From: CAZSBB01 sp964605235
GTDB lineage: Bacteria > Planctomycetota > Phycisphaerae > Phycisphaerales > Phycisphaeraceae
Direction: 5' to 3'
Assembly: GCA_964605235.1 (NCBI GenBank)
Contig: CAZSBB010000015.1
Span: 1 to 64,000 of the forward strand
DNA length: 64,000 nt
Below, piece by piece: positions 44,401 to 46,286 of the stretch. The notes under the pieces were generated by a model. The model was not told the DNA's origin, searched no databases, and saw nothing but the letters and a program-made list of their open reading frames with translations. Each line of letters opens with the position of its first letter. The first letter of the stretch is position 1. The translations under genes were made by a program, and so were the position numbers.

Positions 44401-46118
44401 AAGGCGCCGCCCTGGGTGGAGACCTGCGAACTGAGGCTGACGTTGCCGGTGGCATTGATGTCAATCGGGGCGTTCTGGGTGAACAAACCGACCGAATTGA
44501 GTTGGGTGGTGATGTTGACGCCATTGATGGTGATGGCGCCGCCGATGCCCAGGTCGGTGTCGACCTGCGAGCCCAGGGTGACATCGCCGCCGCCAGCCGA
44601 GTCGGCGTCGGCGGTGATGATGACGTTGCCGCCGAGGGTGCCGATGCCGGTGAGAGCGTCCATGACGAAGTGGCGATTGGCCTGGAAGGTGATGGTTTCA
44701 CCCGGCCCAAGGAGGGTCAGGTCCAGGCTGACGGTGACGAAGATGTCCTGCGAAGCCTGCAGCAGGATGTCGCCGTTGATGGCTTCCAGGGCGTCATCGC
44801 TGATCACGAAGTCAACGCCCGCGCCGCCTTCGGCGAAGAGAATCTGGTCGTCCGCCAGCGCCGCGTCATCGACCTGTGGAGCGGCGACGATGGTGATGTC
44901 GCGCGGGTCGAGCAGGACGGAGCCGCCCGGCGCGAGGATCAGGCCGGTGAGGGCGAGGTTTTCCTTGCCGGAGACTTCGACGATGGAGTTGGGAGCGTTG
45001 ATGGCGCCATTGAAGACAGTGCTGCCATCGGACCACACGACGGCGGTGCCGTCGGCGACGTTGATGGTGGCGGAGGAGCTGACGTAGGTCAGGTCGCTGT
45101 TGCGGATTTCAGGATCAGCGCCCTGGTAGCCGCCGCCGATGTAGGCCTCGCCGCCGTTGGCGGTGATGTTGCCGGTGACACCGACTTTTTCGCCGGTGAC
45201 GGTCACGCGCTGGCCATTGGCTTCGATGTCGCCGCCCGCCAGCACCACGCCGTCGCCGAAGCCTTCGAGGGTCACATCACCCGCGGACTGGATGGAGCCG
45301 CTGTTGTAGATGGCGTAGGCGAAGTGGTCGCCGGCGCCCAGCAGCGCGCCGCCGCCGGCTTCGATGGTGCCGGCATTGGTCACGCCGGCCTGCTCGCCGC
45401 CGGCTGCGCCGTTGATGCGGGCGAACACATGGTCGCCCTGCTTGCCGATGAGGATGTCCTCACCGGCGGCAACGGCGACCACGCCCTGTTCGCTGACCAC
45501 GGTGCCGAAGTTGGCGACCGTGCGGCCGACGAGCAGGACGTCGCCGGTGGCGTGGATGGAGCCGAAGTTCTGCACCGCGCCGGTGCCCTGGAACTGGTTG
45601 ACGTCGTTGAGGAAGTCGTTGTCGCGGATGCTCGCGGCGCCGGCGACAAAGCCGGCGGTGTCCACGTACGCCCCGTTGGCGACGATGACGCCGGAGGTGT
45701 TGAAGACGTAGACGATGCCGTTGGAGCTCAGCGAGCCGGCGATGACCGTCGGGTCAATCGAGCCGACGACGCGGTTGAGCACTTTGCTCATGGCGCCGGG
45801 CTGATTGAAGTGCACCGCTTCGCTGCTGGCGATGTCGAAGCTGGTGTAGTTGATGATGGTGCGGTTCGAGCCGGTGGTGACGTTGGTCACATCGCCGTTG
45901 CGCTCGAAGGTCGCGGTGCCGGAGACCACCTGTTCGCCTTGCGGCGCAGCCCAGGTGCGGCTGGAGGCGATGAAGCCGGACGCCAGCGCGGCGCTGGCGG
46001 CGGCGAGCATCCGCAACCGGGTGCGCAGTTGGCTGCGCAGGGCGCGACGCTTGAGCTCGCGACGGCGGTTGCTGCCTTTGGTCGACCAGAATCCGATGCG
46101 GAACTTAGTAGACGCCAT
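13356..46118 (-). CDS. Giant TpsA-type exoprotein (filamentous-haemagglutinin-like), about 10,920 residues
   Basis: One uninterrupted frame of 32.8 kb. Residues 1-58 form an extended basic signal region (hydrophobic 37-53, cleavage near TWA-AP). Residues about 59-340 are a TPS secretion domain with NRVVGSIDPT (115-124), SSNGIVYVFNTSGV and paired NxG turns as in FhaB/HecA. Then come about 5,400 residues of beta-helix-type repeats (GNVTFTGAVG, GGAVTITG), a block with GTTxF...TYxD repeats (about 5900-6870), LGDG/GGxGxD repeats (about 6980-7330), a Gly/Asp/Asn array (about 8610-10470) and a non-repetitive C-terminus (about 10480-10920). Cysteine is nearly absent and no autotransporter barrel is seen. 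ATG 46118 has GGAG 8 nt upstream. The transporter gene lies 168 bp upstream on the same strand. Export to the cell surface by that partner is a family-level inference; adhesin, fibre or matrix function is a guess. Confidence 0.95.
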   Translation of the reverse strand: MASTKFRIGFWSTKGSNRRRELKRRALRSQLRTRLRMLAAASAALASGFIASSRTWAAPQGEQVVSGTATFERNGDVTNVTTGSNRTIINYTSFDIASSEAVHFNQPGAMSKVLNRVVGSIDPTVIAGSLSSNGIVYVFNTSGVIVANGAYVDTAGFVAGAASIRDNDFLNDVNQFQGTGAVQNFGSIHATGDVLLVGRTVANFGTVVSEQGVVAVAAGEDILIGKQGDHVFARINGAAGGEQAGVTNAGTIEAGGGALLGAGDHFAYAIYNSGSIQSAGDVTLEGFGDGVVLAGGDIEANGQRVTVTGEKVGVTGNITANGGEAYIGGGYQGADPEIRNSDLTYVSSSATINVADGTAVVWSDGSTVFNGAINAPNSIVEVSGKENLALTGLILAPGGSVLLDPRDITIVAAPQVDDAALADDQILFAEGGAGVDFVISDDALEAINGDILLQASQDIFVTVSLDLTLLGPGETITFQANRHFVMDALTGIGTLGGNVIITADADSAGGGDVTLGSQVDTDLGIGGAITINGVNITTQLNSVGLFTQNAPIDINATGNVSLSSQVSTQGGAFTSDGVNFSTGAGIGIATAGGLINLNHTGAVTFGGTVSSGAGTITIGDAATGVSLAANVTSANANITFGDNPVTLTGGVQVSTGAGVGGSISFGSTVDGGFALEAAAGTGNVTFTGAVGNGTALNSLTISGANISLANLGGAGAGVTGATGATATAGLTLTGTTYNTGGTQTYDAGGNNVSLNNAGGAAFTTTGDNVAFNNTTNLLLAQNLTVTTANGQFTVSGGITGVGASDIDVQTTAGNISLGNAITGAGLVNLDAGTASVSLGTSAITSSNTDGVTLDGDTAVTVGAITTAGGVITLNSNGTTQLNGNLDTTNGQAAAGAAVSFGGAGAVQINENTTIRTSRDGQNDAGFTLAKALNAQVAGTETLTIEAGTAAVNINAAVGTTALGGFAVNSGTFSSNATGTITTQNGTINVNASGAISTGAAIASNGGAITLDSDSTVTVGGTVAAGAGNIVFVAGATGNASDVDLNAAVSGTGSVTFRPSNTATAISVGGAGSNAGELNVDTTSIGNLSNGFSSIVFGSGTQAGTITIRNSENWLDAVHFNATAGDVNVANAINTVNGGATASVTITGDGTTTTLGADITTAGAAVSINDSVDVSGGRTIDTTNGTAVAAGAAITITGDIDGNGGGADTLTIQAGTTGVATLAVSGGTANDIGTADTLDDLTFTSAGGGIVIGNIGTVGATGLTAGSGAISFPSATSLRGTAYHSVDGFDFVQTVDVRGANTQILVDTNNGVVFQAAVSGNATTENLTVNTSNNNTAVDFQANVLNLGSLTVNAGTGDVTLQSVTGIDGSILVTGGDGAFGGTDITLNGTNITSTGTGGADVITFTGDVLLTNGVTITGAGGAGDNISFFSIVEGNQTLTVVAGDAGGNVTFSGNVGGNTALAGFDIDTAVNVSLQDVDTNNGAITVGNGAGDRPTQLTLNGDLTSFSGGNAGAITLHADDILLQAAGGGAGSITLNTNSGGTDNTITITTDATTLRSSTAWEDGLVLDAGSSTVDITGATLASLDHLVITAATASLGATTTGANDAGAAGSLSITTTVGAITVSGDLATTGEANAGALTLSPATNIVLSNAGNTITISTDSAGGTDAAISLGQIVDAAGANTNLTIDAGDADVTITGTVGVAGANGPIGVLTIDGNDIDLQQNVEVSGATLRAADPGADAESITIAGTLDANGGNILIQTDNFTLGGGANSLLSTGTTTATVTFQGETAARSFNLGDDAGGNAANITIAEGATGLGAVNAATIGEVIIGFDATQTGNVFIDDGNADDTLTLGTGLRIRTEAGSADVFINSNLNITGAGRNFTVEGSGSTTTIAGNITTIGGNVSITDVVEIDGTVTIDTTGGDAADGGNVSITGTIVGANGNADELVIDAARGPIGGGNDGSVSLGGAYGGTATGDLTISGGQIDLANVTVDDGNLSVSGTNIDLNGTTYSIANSAGADTITFDGPVDLHANVTVTGGAGATDAVSFTSTIDGAAAGTQSLTIDSAAGAASVGGAIGATTSLSALNINSGAGAGVIDVASIGGAGAGVTGATAIGNAATADLNLNGTTYNANQQTYTAAAGTTIDVLGGGAPVTFTSSDDAISFATGTIELGNGANLIVNSNGGAISAAAGIRGTSVEDVTLNANGGTTNTVSVGAIGNADEIDTVSITGSGGITLGGNIFTGTGGDNGNVTLTGPVVIAVNNFIIDTSTAAAGAGGTVLITGTVDADDSNANNRRFNVDASNASVTVTGAIGNTNIFNQTLDGGVTIDGGAIDLQSNITTLNVAGNGGAVTITGTGTVNVGGGILASATGGGGGSGGAVTIDAGAGQTLTIGGSIISQGFAVAGNNGGAVRLNDNTGGVGVITLSGGITTTTQNNVGTGGQVDIGSPLSLGAGIIINTSNTGSGGAGDVNFDSTVNGGQTLSIDAGTVGGTDGDVTFTGAVGGGTALTSLAVQRANIVDLNNVTTSGAAGINIGSTSAVSRIDINGTSYDTGSGDPAAAGLQNYNSDNIDIFANATFDASTGGAAGGAITFGNGGSTIDADVNDAGNDRSINIVTTGATTAGTVLIDGNTGANVSFDGGITINGGQVTTGTLNTTGGAATEVGGAVNIDGTGAVSVGAITATGNTTGNGGSVNVDSSGSTVSVAAITSNGGGGGGDTGGTIGIQTAAGGAITLNGDLINGGGTAGNTITIGNTANDPAITLGANIAINTGAGAGNVNFAGDGAVNADAEGNDRTLTITAGTGNVSMNGAVGGTQDLRSFTIVSATDASVESITTQGGGGTDTIDITLTGDLTVNGSLSTGGSGPGSATGDIDLNIGDDIFLTGNTVFDTNDAVAIGGAGAGADGAIELDGVVGDIVSTPAHSFGLTLDAGTGNIDLTGATLTTLDHLAAFGTTVTLGATSVDDGSGNGGDAIEVVATTINLTGDLTTNANNSAAGTGAVHLTGAVVLQSNVTINTENSDAGQADGAVTITGTVNADNAAANNRALVIDAQTAGQAGGAVSVTSGMGLVQALDGGVTIDGASISTLAIDTGGGGAGQNGGNVSLTSSNGSVQTGDIDARGATTGNGGTVTISATGGGYTNAGGAIIASGGGAGASAGGTVTIDANAANTIIVGPITTSSAGTGNGGNILLNTGGGTGGITTSGDFVSSNSNAGSGNAGAITVGTTLTVASNGFDITATGNAGNGGAVSLQAVNADDAGNNDRSLTINNQNAGGTSTADVTLGGNLGGTANSQTNANLDGGVSITTNELIGGTNQINTRTASGLGGPGAVTISASGNSSIGNIGTMSNRTGITGGAVTIDTGAGTLSVGSIDTSVTVTATGGAISLQTGNGADGVASSGAVTLNGNLTSLAGVDFANGAGNGGAITLGGAGNAQFITAADVTITTGQNGGNINITTTNGIRDNGQGVHVLTLTSGTGATTVSGPLGGTGDTGFELGSVLASGAQLNLNSNIFTDSNGAGDGSVNLSGVTTVQIGANVTIDTDRISTNGDAAGTVTFNNAGSLTDDANNATTRNLTINVNGSAGGDADGNVTLPATIGSADGVANEEIGVLDVTADTGTITLGVAGATYHTSGITYHSTVLLTGDTVQNTNGGDFDTSAAVVTANAGFLWDLTINTFDSDAGVDAAGDVLLGLFDNSGTNFLHSVTIDAVDAAARGDLYLASTIGTSDILLDHDGVTAASFTFDGDDVAINPTAVGDVIIDTEQGNNADGGNINLNVSGTSVIDGSASARTLTLDARGQTNGGVVTFGLVSNTGALGSFLYQFAARTNGTGKINLDNNILTEMPFGGLGGGITLVGPVELGASVLLDTDQTANAFPARAVDLSAATFFAAGNGNDLFINTTNAQAGQNGGAVALGVFGNTDNNGAAAFFVNDLNIDTTPGAGGVAGAVTLHGNISLDDSDGGANAGIAPAFTITGNGDVIVSTDVTVDTAQGADTDDGGAVNWNASNIYADADSFTLTINTDTVAGNTGGLVTFGLVDDNAGGNNFLQALIVDAGTTAGVDGVVTLSQNISTDPGAASGGVTIDGSIRLTASVTIDTDAANDENAGAINLAVTSGSVSGGGNGLDLTLNSTGNAQGGNVALGLFGNGGGAFINDLTINTAGTAAGTTTLHDNISLDDSDGAGIAGTAPIFQIVGNGGIVISNDVTVDTAQGLDTDAGGDVDWNNSNVSPDSTGFDLVINTSTVAGEQGGDVKLGAVNDTNTAGTFLDTLTINMDGNGGAAGVALDGRLTFGRATPTLEVEGAAGTQDTATITINGVIDLDAQTGNVAGPLVGIGGVQVTTLLIDTNADNVARNSGAIDLRNSVTDGATVGTTVIATTSGDGTGQGAGNSVNAGNIRVGDMGVNVPFQSLVFDTNGQTTDGTLFIHDADNNGTAQLLMDNFTGAPTFDVDNASNIVITANTEIDTESADNNVAGAINLASSTVSATGAFNLELDANGTTDGAVTLGVFNNVTGTDYVQNLTIDGGAVTVTGNGDATDAALNNSVVIDGSLQLNSSSTVAINDDVEVDRDATGDDTEIHATTSVTMAANTTLDVNAGQARIQAVNGAVTIVDLDSAAANGALPVVLSGATGITSTPRNTDAVANVAIQVQAGTNITTGNISNSNAGHIELIAGNETAGGGGVAGDAGVGATATINVDQVSTTGAGIVYMQATNAANNGAIFDVEAGADDNNDVIANEFHARADTNIGVVETVSDADGHVYLDEEDDGLGRVFNGNFIDTAVANVVLFTLEANSHIGIDNTDTGGGLTVESLVPGDASDASAWIRNSAGLDISALNIVAANNILATDRLAFIATTGNLTIQGVGVPLSQSVADTTVTDGATLKLEALAGNIVHSGGVGNEAIAVTTVNFIGKSANTERFNTTVVRGDFQITGVNNDLLVDETDGIIFINLDGNQDQNGAAQDLSASATDAIEVRTNNTASGITNNTDIEDFFFTSTSGDGILVGSSIAGVATPAGGLLINVNDVDAGVADNSGNLRVGVATDAGLNIFGTNGTNAIAIDVADGNILFGASSVTVDATGEVTAVGAGSGVDIDARSGNLNVRVTASDTAFNGATERQIVVGDGSVGAPDVSLVAGSTGSGNVYFDNDNNIALTPPNGTGPAGANAGGNYISVDAEIEAQDLGAPNNATGDITIKGDFNSTGSVIADSNRSMVFEGGAADIIIGPGGATGSGVLTLAPGNGGPGNPGFSFIMQPGAVVEVNEDPLNPLTRPGNLNIVDAVNVWMQDGSSIIVDGSVQIGNVDGIAGITNAPLPGAADVEGDIRLTDITIDRNGNGAGNFDTGLFFRTTGADAGLNDTGVGGNIRSLRNGDALGDVVEGNVYLNGTINAGGGNVIGAATAGDIIDDNNNALFDDVNLLALTALNGIGHDSADPQSPRDPIALDALIIQGTLTGAGEIHLVNTPRANATIETLTIGANAASNVIFYAQEGNNLTIGNNAGTAFVADQINSNGGNITIDPPFDVSVLMPIVSGGGDILIEAENNITFDDDGVTEGTVTSAGGAIQVLAGNNITFNSLDVGPTTTVISAGAGLVVVNADAETVAGAQNGAGTVTFSAAGANGAEVITSTNNVSIFGEDLVLNNEAVGTTGSTFLRAGQVTGTSTGTITTSAGDTTADITTAGLDIQVINTGGGDVVGTAAAPIDIEATGSLTGGEPVGIDGNVFIDSENAVDLTTGNLIADGTVTLTSDQDIAVGQIQGTTISLTAADQITDAAPQNQDGGVIASVGVSLNAVNGIGATGQGGAVEINTPTVTATNTTAGGIFLNSVGTAAINFNSINAQTAGNVELFSVSTTTLTDINIADGSLVSTTDSANVSVLLNALNDIGNGDDSVTVQTINSGDISLASQTIANITSLIIGGPNVGTTTISGSVTTLAATQTYNNATVINTDLSLAGTTITFEQTLDSDGGGNDALNIAGNAVFNGNVGDANPLEGLNISGSTTINNSSNVTTSGLLGGVGQTYTGDVTVNGTTTFTTGNNPIVFSEDLLGLTGIVTIDAGTSTVALGSAANDGDLINLNSLTVNGDTSITLNLLSSSTVGNQLFNDAVTVGAVEASTTFTTGGTLTFASTFDGAQNIILANTGLATFTGAVGGTAPIGTGTGLAIDFTGAGETLFNSTVQTASGVRQLGTAGEITFTAGVILGAGDTGSTFNADVTLDTTAGAFTFLADNTLTFGSDGTDHLTLTNGGGANGITIRTNDLGDVLTVNSAVDGAVDLTLDNADAATFEGAVGGGTPIGDGAGPSIIFTFTGATAGAVTFNNTVETATGLAQANDAGTLTFNDNVTINTAVFASQFNSGVVLDSMTFTTAGNATFGDAATDTLTIQGGLVTIQTSAAGSAFLFNGDTQLDSDLTVTAGLGSITFAVGSTTDGLNDLILNATGDTDINGVFGGNTALLSVTTDAPGTTFISANITTAQAQTYNDNVEFDAGPGNLVILTGTGGAGATLTFNGTVDSGAGNLTDLALSFTDATNFVGAVGGTNPLGDGVGPALIIGSTGTTTFQNTLETNSGISSTDGSGVLTFQDDVTVAAGDTATTLNSDAGTVFDAPAAGLTFTSAGIVNLGNAATDPITVTGDAATTIDTSAANTAVNVNGDVELVEDLIITTGNGNITLAGTIDGPNDLTLNSQGTTDINSLIGNTTPLNSLTTDAGGTTQVEDDITVANGFVLFNDAVTLTDSITITGSGGADVNFATTLDSEATENNTLIVNTDGDTQFQGSVGTAVDGELGAITTDQPGTTTFGGNGAAITVETTGPISIGDNAILEDDTTIVAVGGDVDFDETIDSAVTENNLLDITADAGQQVNLGQDIGVQDALSSLTVQTTNNVNLGDNMPNGDTVMDVIVNGPVTLPNGAGQNTNLSVDTVIDTTGAAANTGNVQLGEVAGAGTDLTLRLDGNLTATEINITTGDLLVDGTADNDSAPDGVDVNINGILTADEVTFLLTGAAANDNTVDVTGAANLGALTYQGSAANDSLDFADVLNVAGDVLVNLGDAVATNNFTVVGATDINGGLTVNGGGNTDDIDFAAIDVAGAALFNLGDGTNTLNASGIANFQDDLTYIGTDGTDDILFGNSLTVAFDTWIELGDTANNSLTVTNATDISGTLTIFGGDANDDLNFAAITVDGFTVIDLDAGTNTFDATLAAIFNSTLSYTGLGGNDTLTFASTLNSGAATISLGDGVNGLSVTGLATLASLDLTSGTGVDTILFTAGIDAAGNVSASLGASGDSFTVTAGGISSGGNLTINGEAGDDLITIVAGGLNVDGAIQILGGAGADTLNVTGTIDGDANATAGSVLIDGTDADAADAITVDQIDSATFVTLRNFNTLTADGTQTANNGSYRAYNDNAFAQATSATFNGAINATDGNVEMSNIVTINLGTLGGVSTDITATRGDVLMFDDVTGIVLLGTNVTGAHDITSTEASDIDIASTTGSDGADLNLTADGYIRIHQTGGVSLLLDDTGGNGAGNFTAEIDANDNEATTFVADGSVEANSIAVNGNGENDSITFLGEVEASGTTITVLDALLVEFAADVQAGTDILVGGADGGGDEAGTIALDGDMRAVDGSITLRAEENIIVGDDEGIGGVDGGLIDSVTDHGTSGIAIVAQGGDLTLETRTGATQLTGADNVQYLIETNAVGGSGSANDDITTGDIVSPPVGVGNDVDLTINSVGDVETGNVLLGDESILAITGDTDDSDPGTAADPTVSVEAVLAGTVTIQGTDTGGAQDDVILLNGDVTAQDTSLTVQFADLVRVEGDLEANTTLSVINSTLIELTGSNSIDANNGLLDMRTGVGTVADASTNADGSGNTTGGIVLTGANNDIVRITGRGDAAVNLTDITSVAGDDVSLEIRSDGDMRVGRVNINQGDLTAILDVDETVGASDGVHLMRIGDGTFAVQSADDVLLVGGDFVPFDDSLYLDGQTTGFGSLSIIQFNTTIVGGSIVFADDILITSDIFLPLLTDDGLNTSTNTHNPAGGLITAFDIVIQSTGGDIQLDGDIDAEDNNGSGGANTTSDVGIVINTPVGDTFINGQIGAGVVPQPVGFEVSDPDGVEFVAFDAAIADGLNPVAGVDGGNGAGGITYLNGGFIQSAGTSQDFFAPVQLGADTQFIENGAGNITFHSTLDSNGIDNYDVTVEMNNAVSALIFLDEVGGLSPLGSVDVNNGVGVAGDGVVLIRGGLVNSTDSQFYGRDVIVDNTFNAITRTIFSTVGDNTGGGVDTITFNGLLDGADTDGNPAVFPDNVDFTVGNGSLVFNQAVGGGNAAGGGNVDTTGSGRLGDFRILDGAGQETNNVTFNSTLTVNSLFQQNGAGLTLFEQAVDVLNQFDAGDTETSPFTVEGILLIGNNFTFNSDVTTANDAGMTVEMDGTLDINDTNGGVDGTVFTLDGAFLQRRGGPNALTTTEGNIVTTNDDITFESAVVLTNTDTDVVIDDGDATDLETVVFNTGAGAGNILFEDTVDGSTRRDSDLQLNAGTGNITFEDQVGATVGLGVVRVSSVTNFLAEDSIVAESLHIGDGGNFAGDTAALGTVTIGDQTDEGLNTSGIDGTSEFGGHNFGAGVIVGAVINADGQINVANIDASGSENAGDGADGGSVAITSTNAGINIGTASAEGFGIINTFGGNSTAGGIGGDGGQVDLTLTNATAGDANDDIFASQINTFGGDAFGAGNDAGDGANVNLLTPIGVATSEVAVFDGTDESGINTSGGDALANGGDFGGDAGSVIITAGGQITTDAITANGGDAGNGDGGLAGDVTILSENRGINIGTYDLIGDGFIQAIGGDGLNGNGGAGGQVNLTLTNAVDQGAGLEELNDIAVTDIDTFGGDGDGAAGNGGAGGDITMLTGGVSGDADVVVFGTLDLSGGDGTGTGNGGDGGTLTVTVTADDTNPDNFPSIEFADNLNDASIISNGGDVEAGLAGNAGNAFLTTVGAGADVHIHDDVELIGGDVTGASVTPAGLGGTLQVSTTGSNADILIDDTAVVFVDGGLADVGTTVDGGDAGSINLQTGNGAAATNADISVLGNLFADGGDSDGADGGTGGLITITTNADALGAHANSNIIIDAIVSADGGDTSSAGANLAGNGNTITVTTSGDGGTIALQDDAFLHADGGVADNAAGDSDGGDGGTIALTTLETGSSITTDGGVQANGGNADGSGDAGSAGSVTVSTNAAASAITTNANGFLNAIGGIAAGAGLGGDGNSVIVSTTGGTSAIILAGGINTNGGDSDSGTAGQGGTVSVTTTLANSLINITTNDISADGGDGDTGNGNVGGDITITTNGDIGTINIDANVSADGGFNDNGTGDGGDGGTVQIRTLGGAGSSITLQQTISANGGSTGLLAGNGGLAGDGGTVDITTTGATSAIEVNDVEADGGNVSGAGAIDDAGDGGLGITISTVTDDSTIALNGGLSAAGGFNEGTGLGGDGGLINIDTTGVDATIVQTGIGMDVSGGDSDQGQGGSAGRTANGGGIFVNTTGDGGFILLSGGLDASGGNGATGGGAGGLVTLGTTGNVGAAAATITLIDEDTNGDGIFAIGEDFNGNGLLDVATISVDGGESANGDGGSAGSDLNTDGIRITTTGTSASISAEGLSATGGESLAGSGASGGDGGLVLVSTTGADADITLNGAVDADGGNGDLNGGDAGQGVNGDGVQIGTAGNDADITVQQDISASGGAATDGSGGDGGLIIIVTNDGDNDPTTNINSAIAINAQLLANGGASTNGNGGDAGLSGNGSGIRVITTGDGGTIAFTNTGNLNGSLLGGAQAVGGDGGVNGGAGGLIEILTSGDNAAVTTDANSPLSVNGGIGDTDFNATGQGGNAGTGAVGDGVIITTSAGQPAADNSGITLNAAVTAIGGDGNAGDGGLIELSTASGVGGVGSPIDVNALLSVSGGNVTAGDADGGFAGGEFNDGGIRILTTGDNSGVSLGDGAGDDSVSANGGTGTANGGEGGYIHVVTTGDSSNITTNANAPVTVNGGEGDTDNSGAGNGGDAGAGALTTDTNPLDGAGGDGVVFVTTGLDSNVTLASTGSANGGFSPEGIGGDGGLFSVLTTGNDGDVTIGGALAASGGNSDGTDAGDDAGDAGSSVNGGGIFLSTTGGDASIDVNATLTAIGGEALTGTGGDGGAINVTTTTGTSPIFIDAAVNASAGGSVDGNGGSGLFNNDGILITTTGDASQIVIGADVTSPLSNNGGDSTNANGGAGGEITVQTAGNVSFINIGTAILNTPISAIGGQGGLQGGDGGDVNLITGTPPAGALFTNSDITLYGTTTTSGGEGLGDFGGDGGDVLVTTNGNDSDVLIVGIITTNGGDGAGTGDGGDAGDVDIFADSIGGAPAALGTGADITVRLPIFAIGGTANGTADGGDGGNVTIIADPDNDGDRGNVWVDDITTNGGDAGITSIGGDAGDIFLQAAAGLEPEPNFGEYNLPLGLLILNGDLFARGGVADTLGAGGDIDLDITGRTADIGVATIIGQDGDGTLIIDHSGLTGTGSTSFGIRENFTNIGANLIAGVDDVAGDGNLTFLSNGGAFLFSDMTVDGDLYVQGDTVLNDGPGAFVTFNSPINVGFLQQASDSNYDGTFDEDDTLRDQGLDIVVRRTIIFRGIEDYLTPTQNWYPAQPQFANGNGFYFSPDMHQIYAYIFRTLPKFRGLFGPNGEVLDHRAEGASVAVDSEWLPMDTYLPDGSGILNNRDLWTVPTGIAPSPAQLDELRELGVYAHDMEQPELLGQNTSNLYNDQPNTLDPQPEDHQVSVGRLSATDVTTVLATYKNLFWSSNLDEQSGEASPASRADAIRNTLNDTVRSYLSGAGANGVDAAGLRQYIEAVDGEALTTLNQLHQLANELAYMGLSERELKIALANILSPIKPEGLTLEQFIELVKTEPTPAAPATVAEQTTEEAPAETPAQ
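14700..20300 (-). repeat. Gly/Asn/Asp/Thr repeat array in the giant exoprotein
   Basis: About 1,860 residues consist of some 40-55-residue units built on SANGGDG-x(n)-GNGGDGG followed by a strand such as TITTTG and a second short strand. Two unit types alternate, one with GDGVxIxTTG and one with GGDGGLIxVxT. The Asp/Asn/Gly turns could bind calcium. An insert near 17406-17481 encodes two EF-hand-like loops. Confidence 0.85.
24130..25180 (-). repeat. DD/GGxGxD-bearing repeats in the giant exoprotein
   Basis: Six to seven units of about 45-50 residues carry a DD-I/L-x-F strand, a xLGDGxNxLTVTG strand and GG turns, ending with GEAGDDLITI and GGAGADTLNV, which resemble RTX nonapeptides (GGxGxDxUx). 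Calcium binding is inferred, not shown. Confidence 0.7.
25500..28400 (-). repeat. GTTxF/TYxD beta-repeat block in the giant exoprotein
   Basis: Roughly ten repeats of about 90-100 residues follow the order L-T-T-D-x-x-G-T-T, Q-T-Y-x-D-x-V, T-G-T-G-G-A, F-x-G-T-V-D-S and D-L-x-L-N. They look like stacked beta-helix turns and have clearly diverged from one another, so they are old duplications. Confidence 0.65.
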
Positions 46119-46286
46119 GGTGTTCACTCCAAGCACCTGCAGGTTGCTGCTTCATCAAGCCGTCAATGGGCCGGGCAGCATCTTCCTTGAACAGTCTCGA
46201 ACATTTCAATCACACGTTTCCCGGAAACACGAACTTGTAGGGCGAAGCCGCAAGCGCGGCCGCGCCGGGTTGTGGTTGTTTGCCGT
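46119..46286 (-). other. Spacer between transporter and giant exoprotein genes
   Basis: The 168-bp gap contains the exoprotein ribosome-binding site (GGAG at 46127-46130), a GTTTCC/GGAAAC palindrome (46215-46228 region) and a weak GCCGC/GCGGC hairpin (46247-46260). No strong terminator is seen, so read-through from the transporter gene is expected. The hairpins could adjust the ratio of transporter to exoprotein. Confidence 0.5.

Noticed and set aside
40029..46190. 2,053-codon plus-strand frame over the giant gene's 5' part
   Set aside because: Same antisense artefact, running past the true TPS domain on the other strand.
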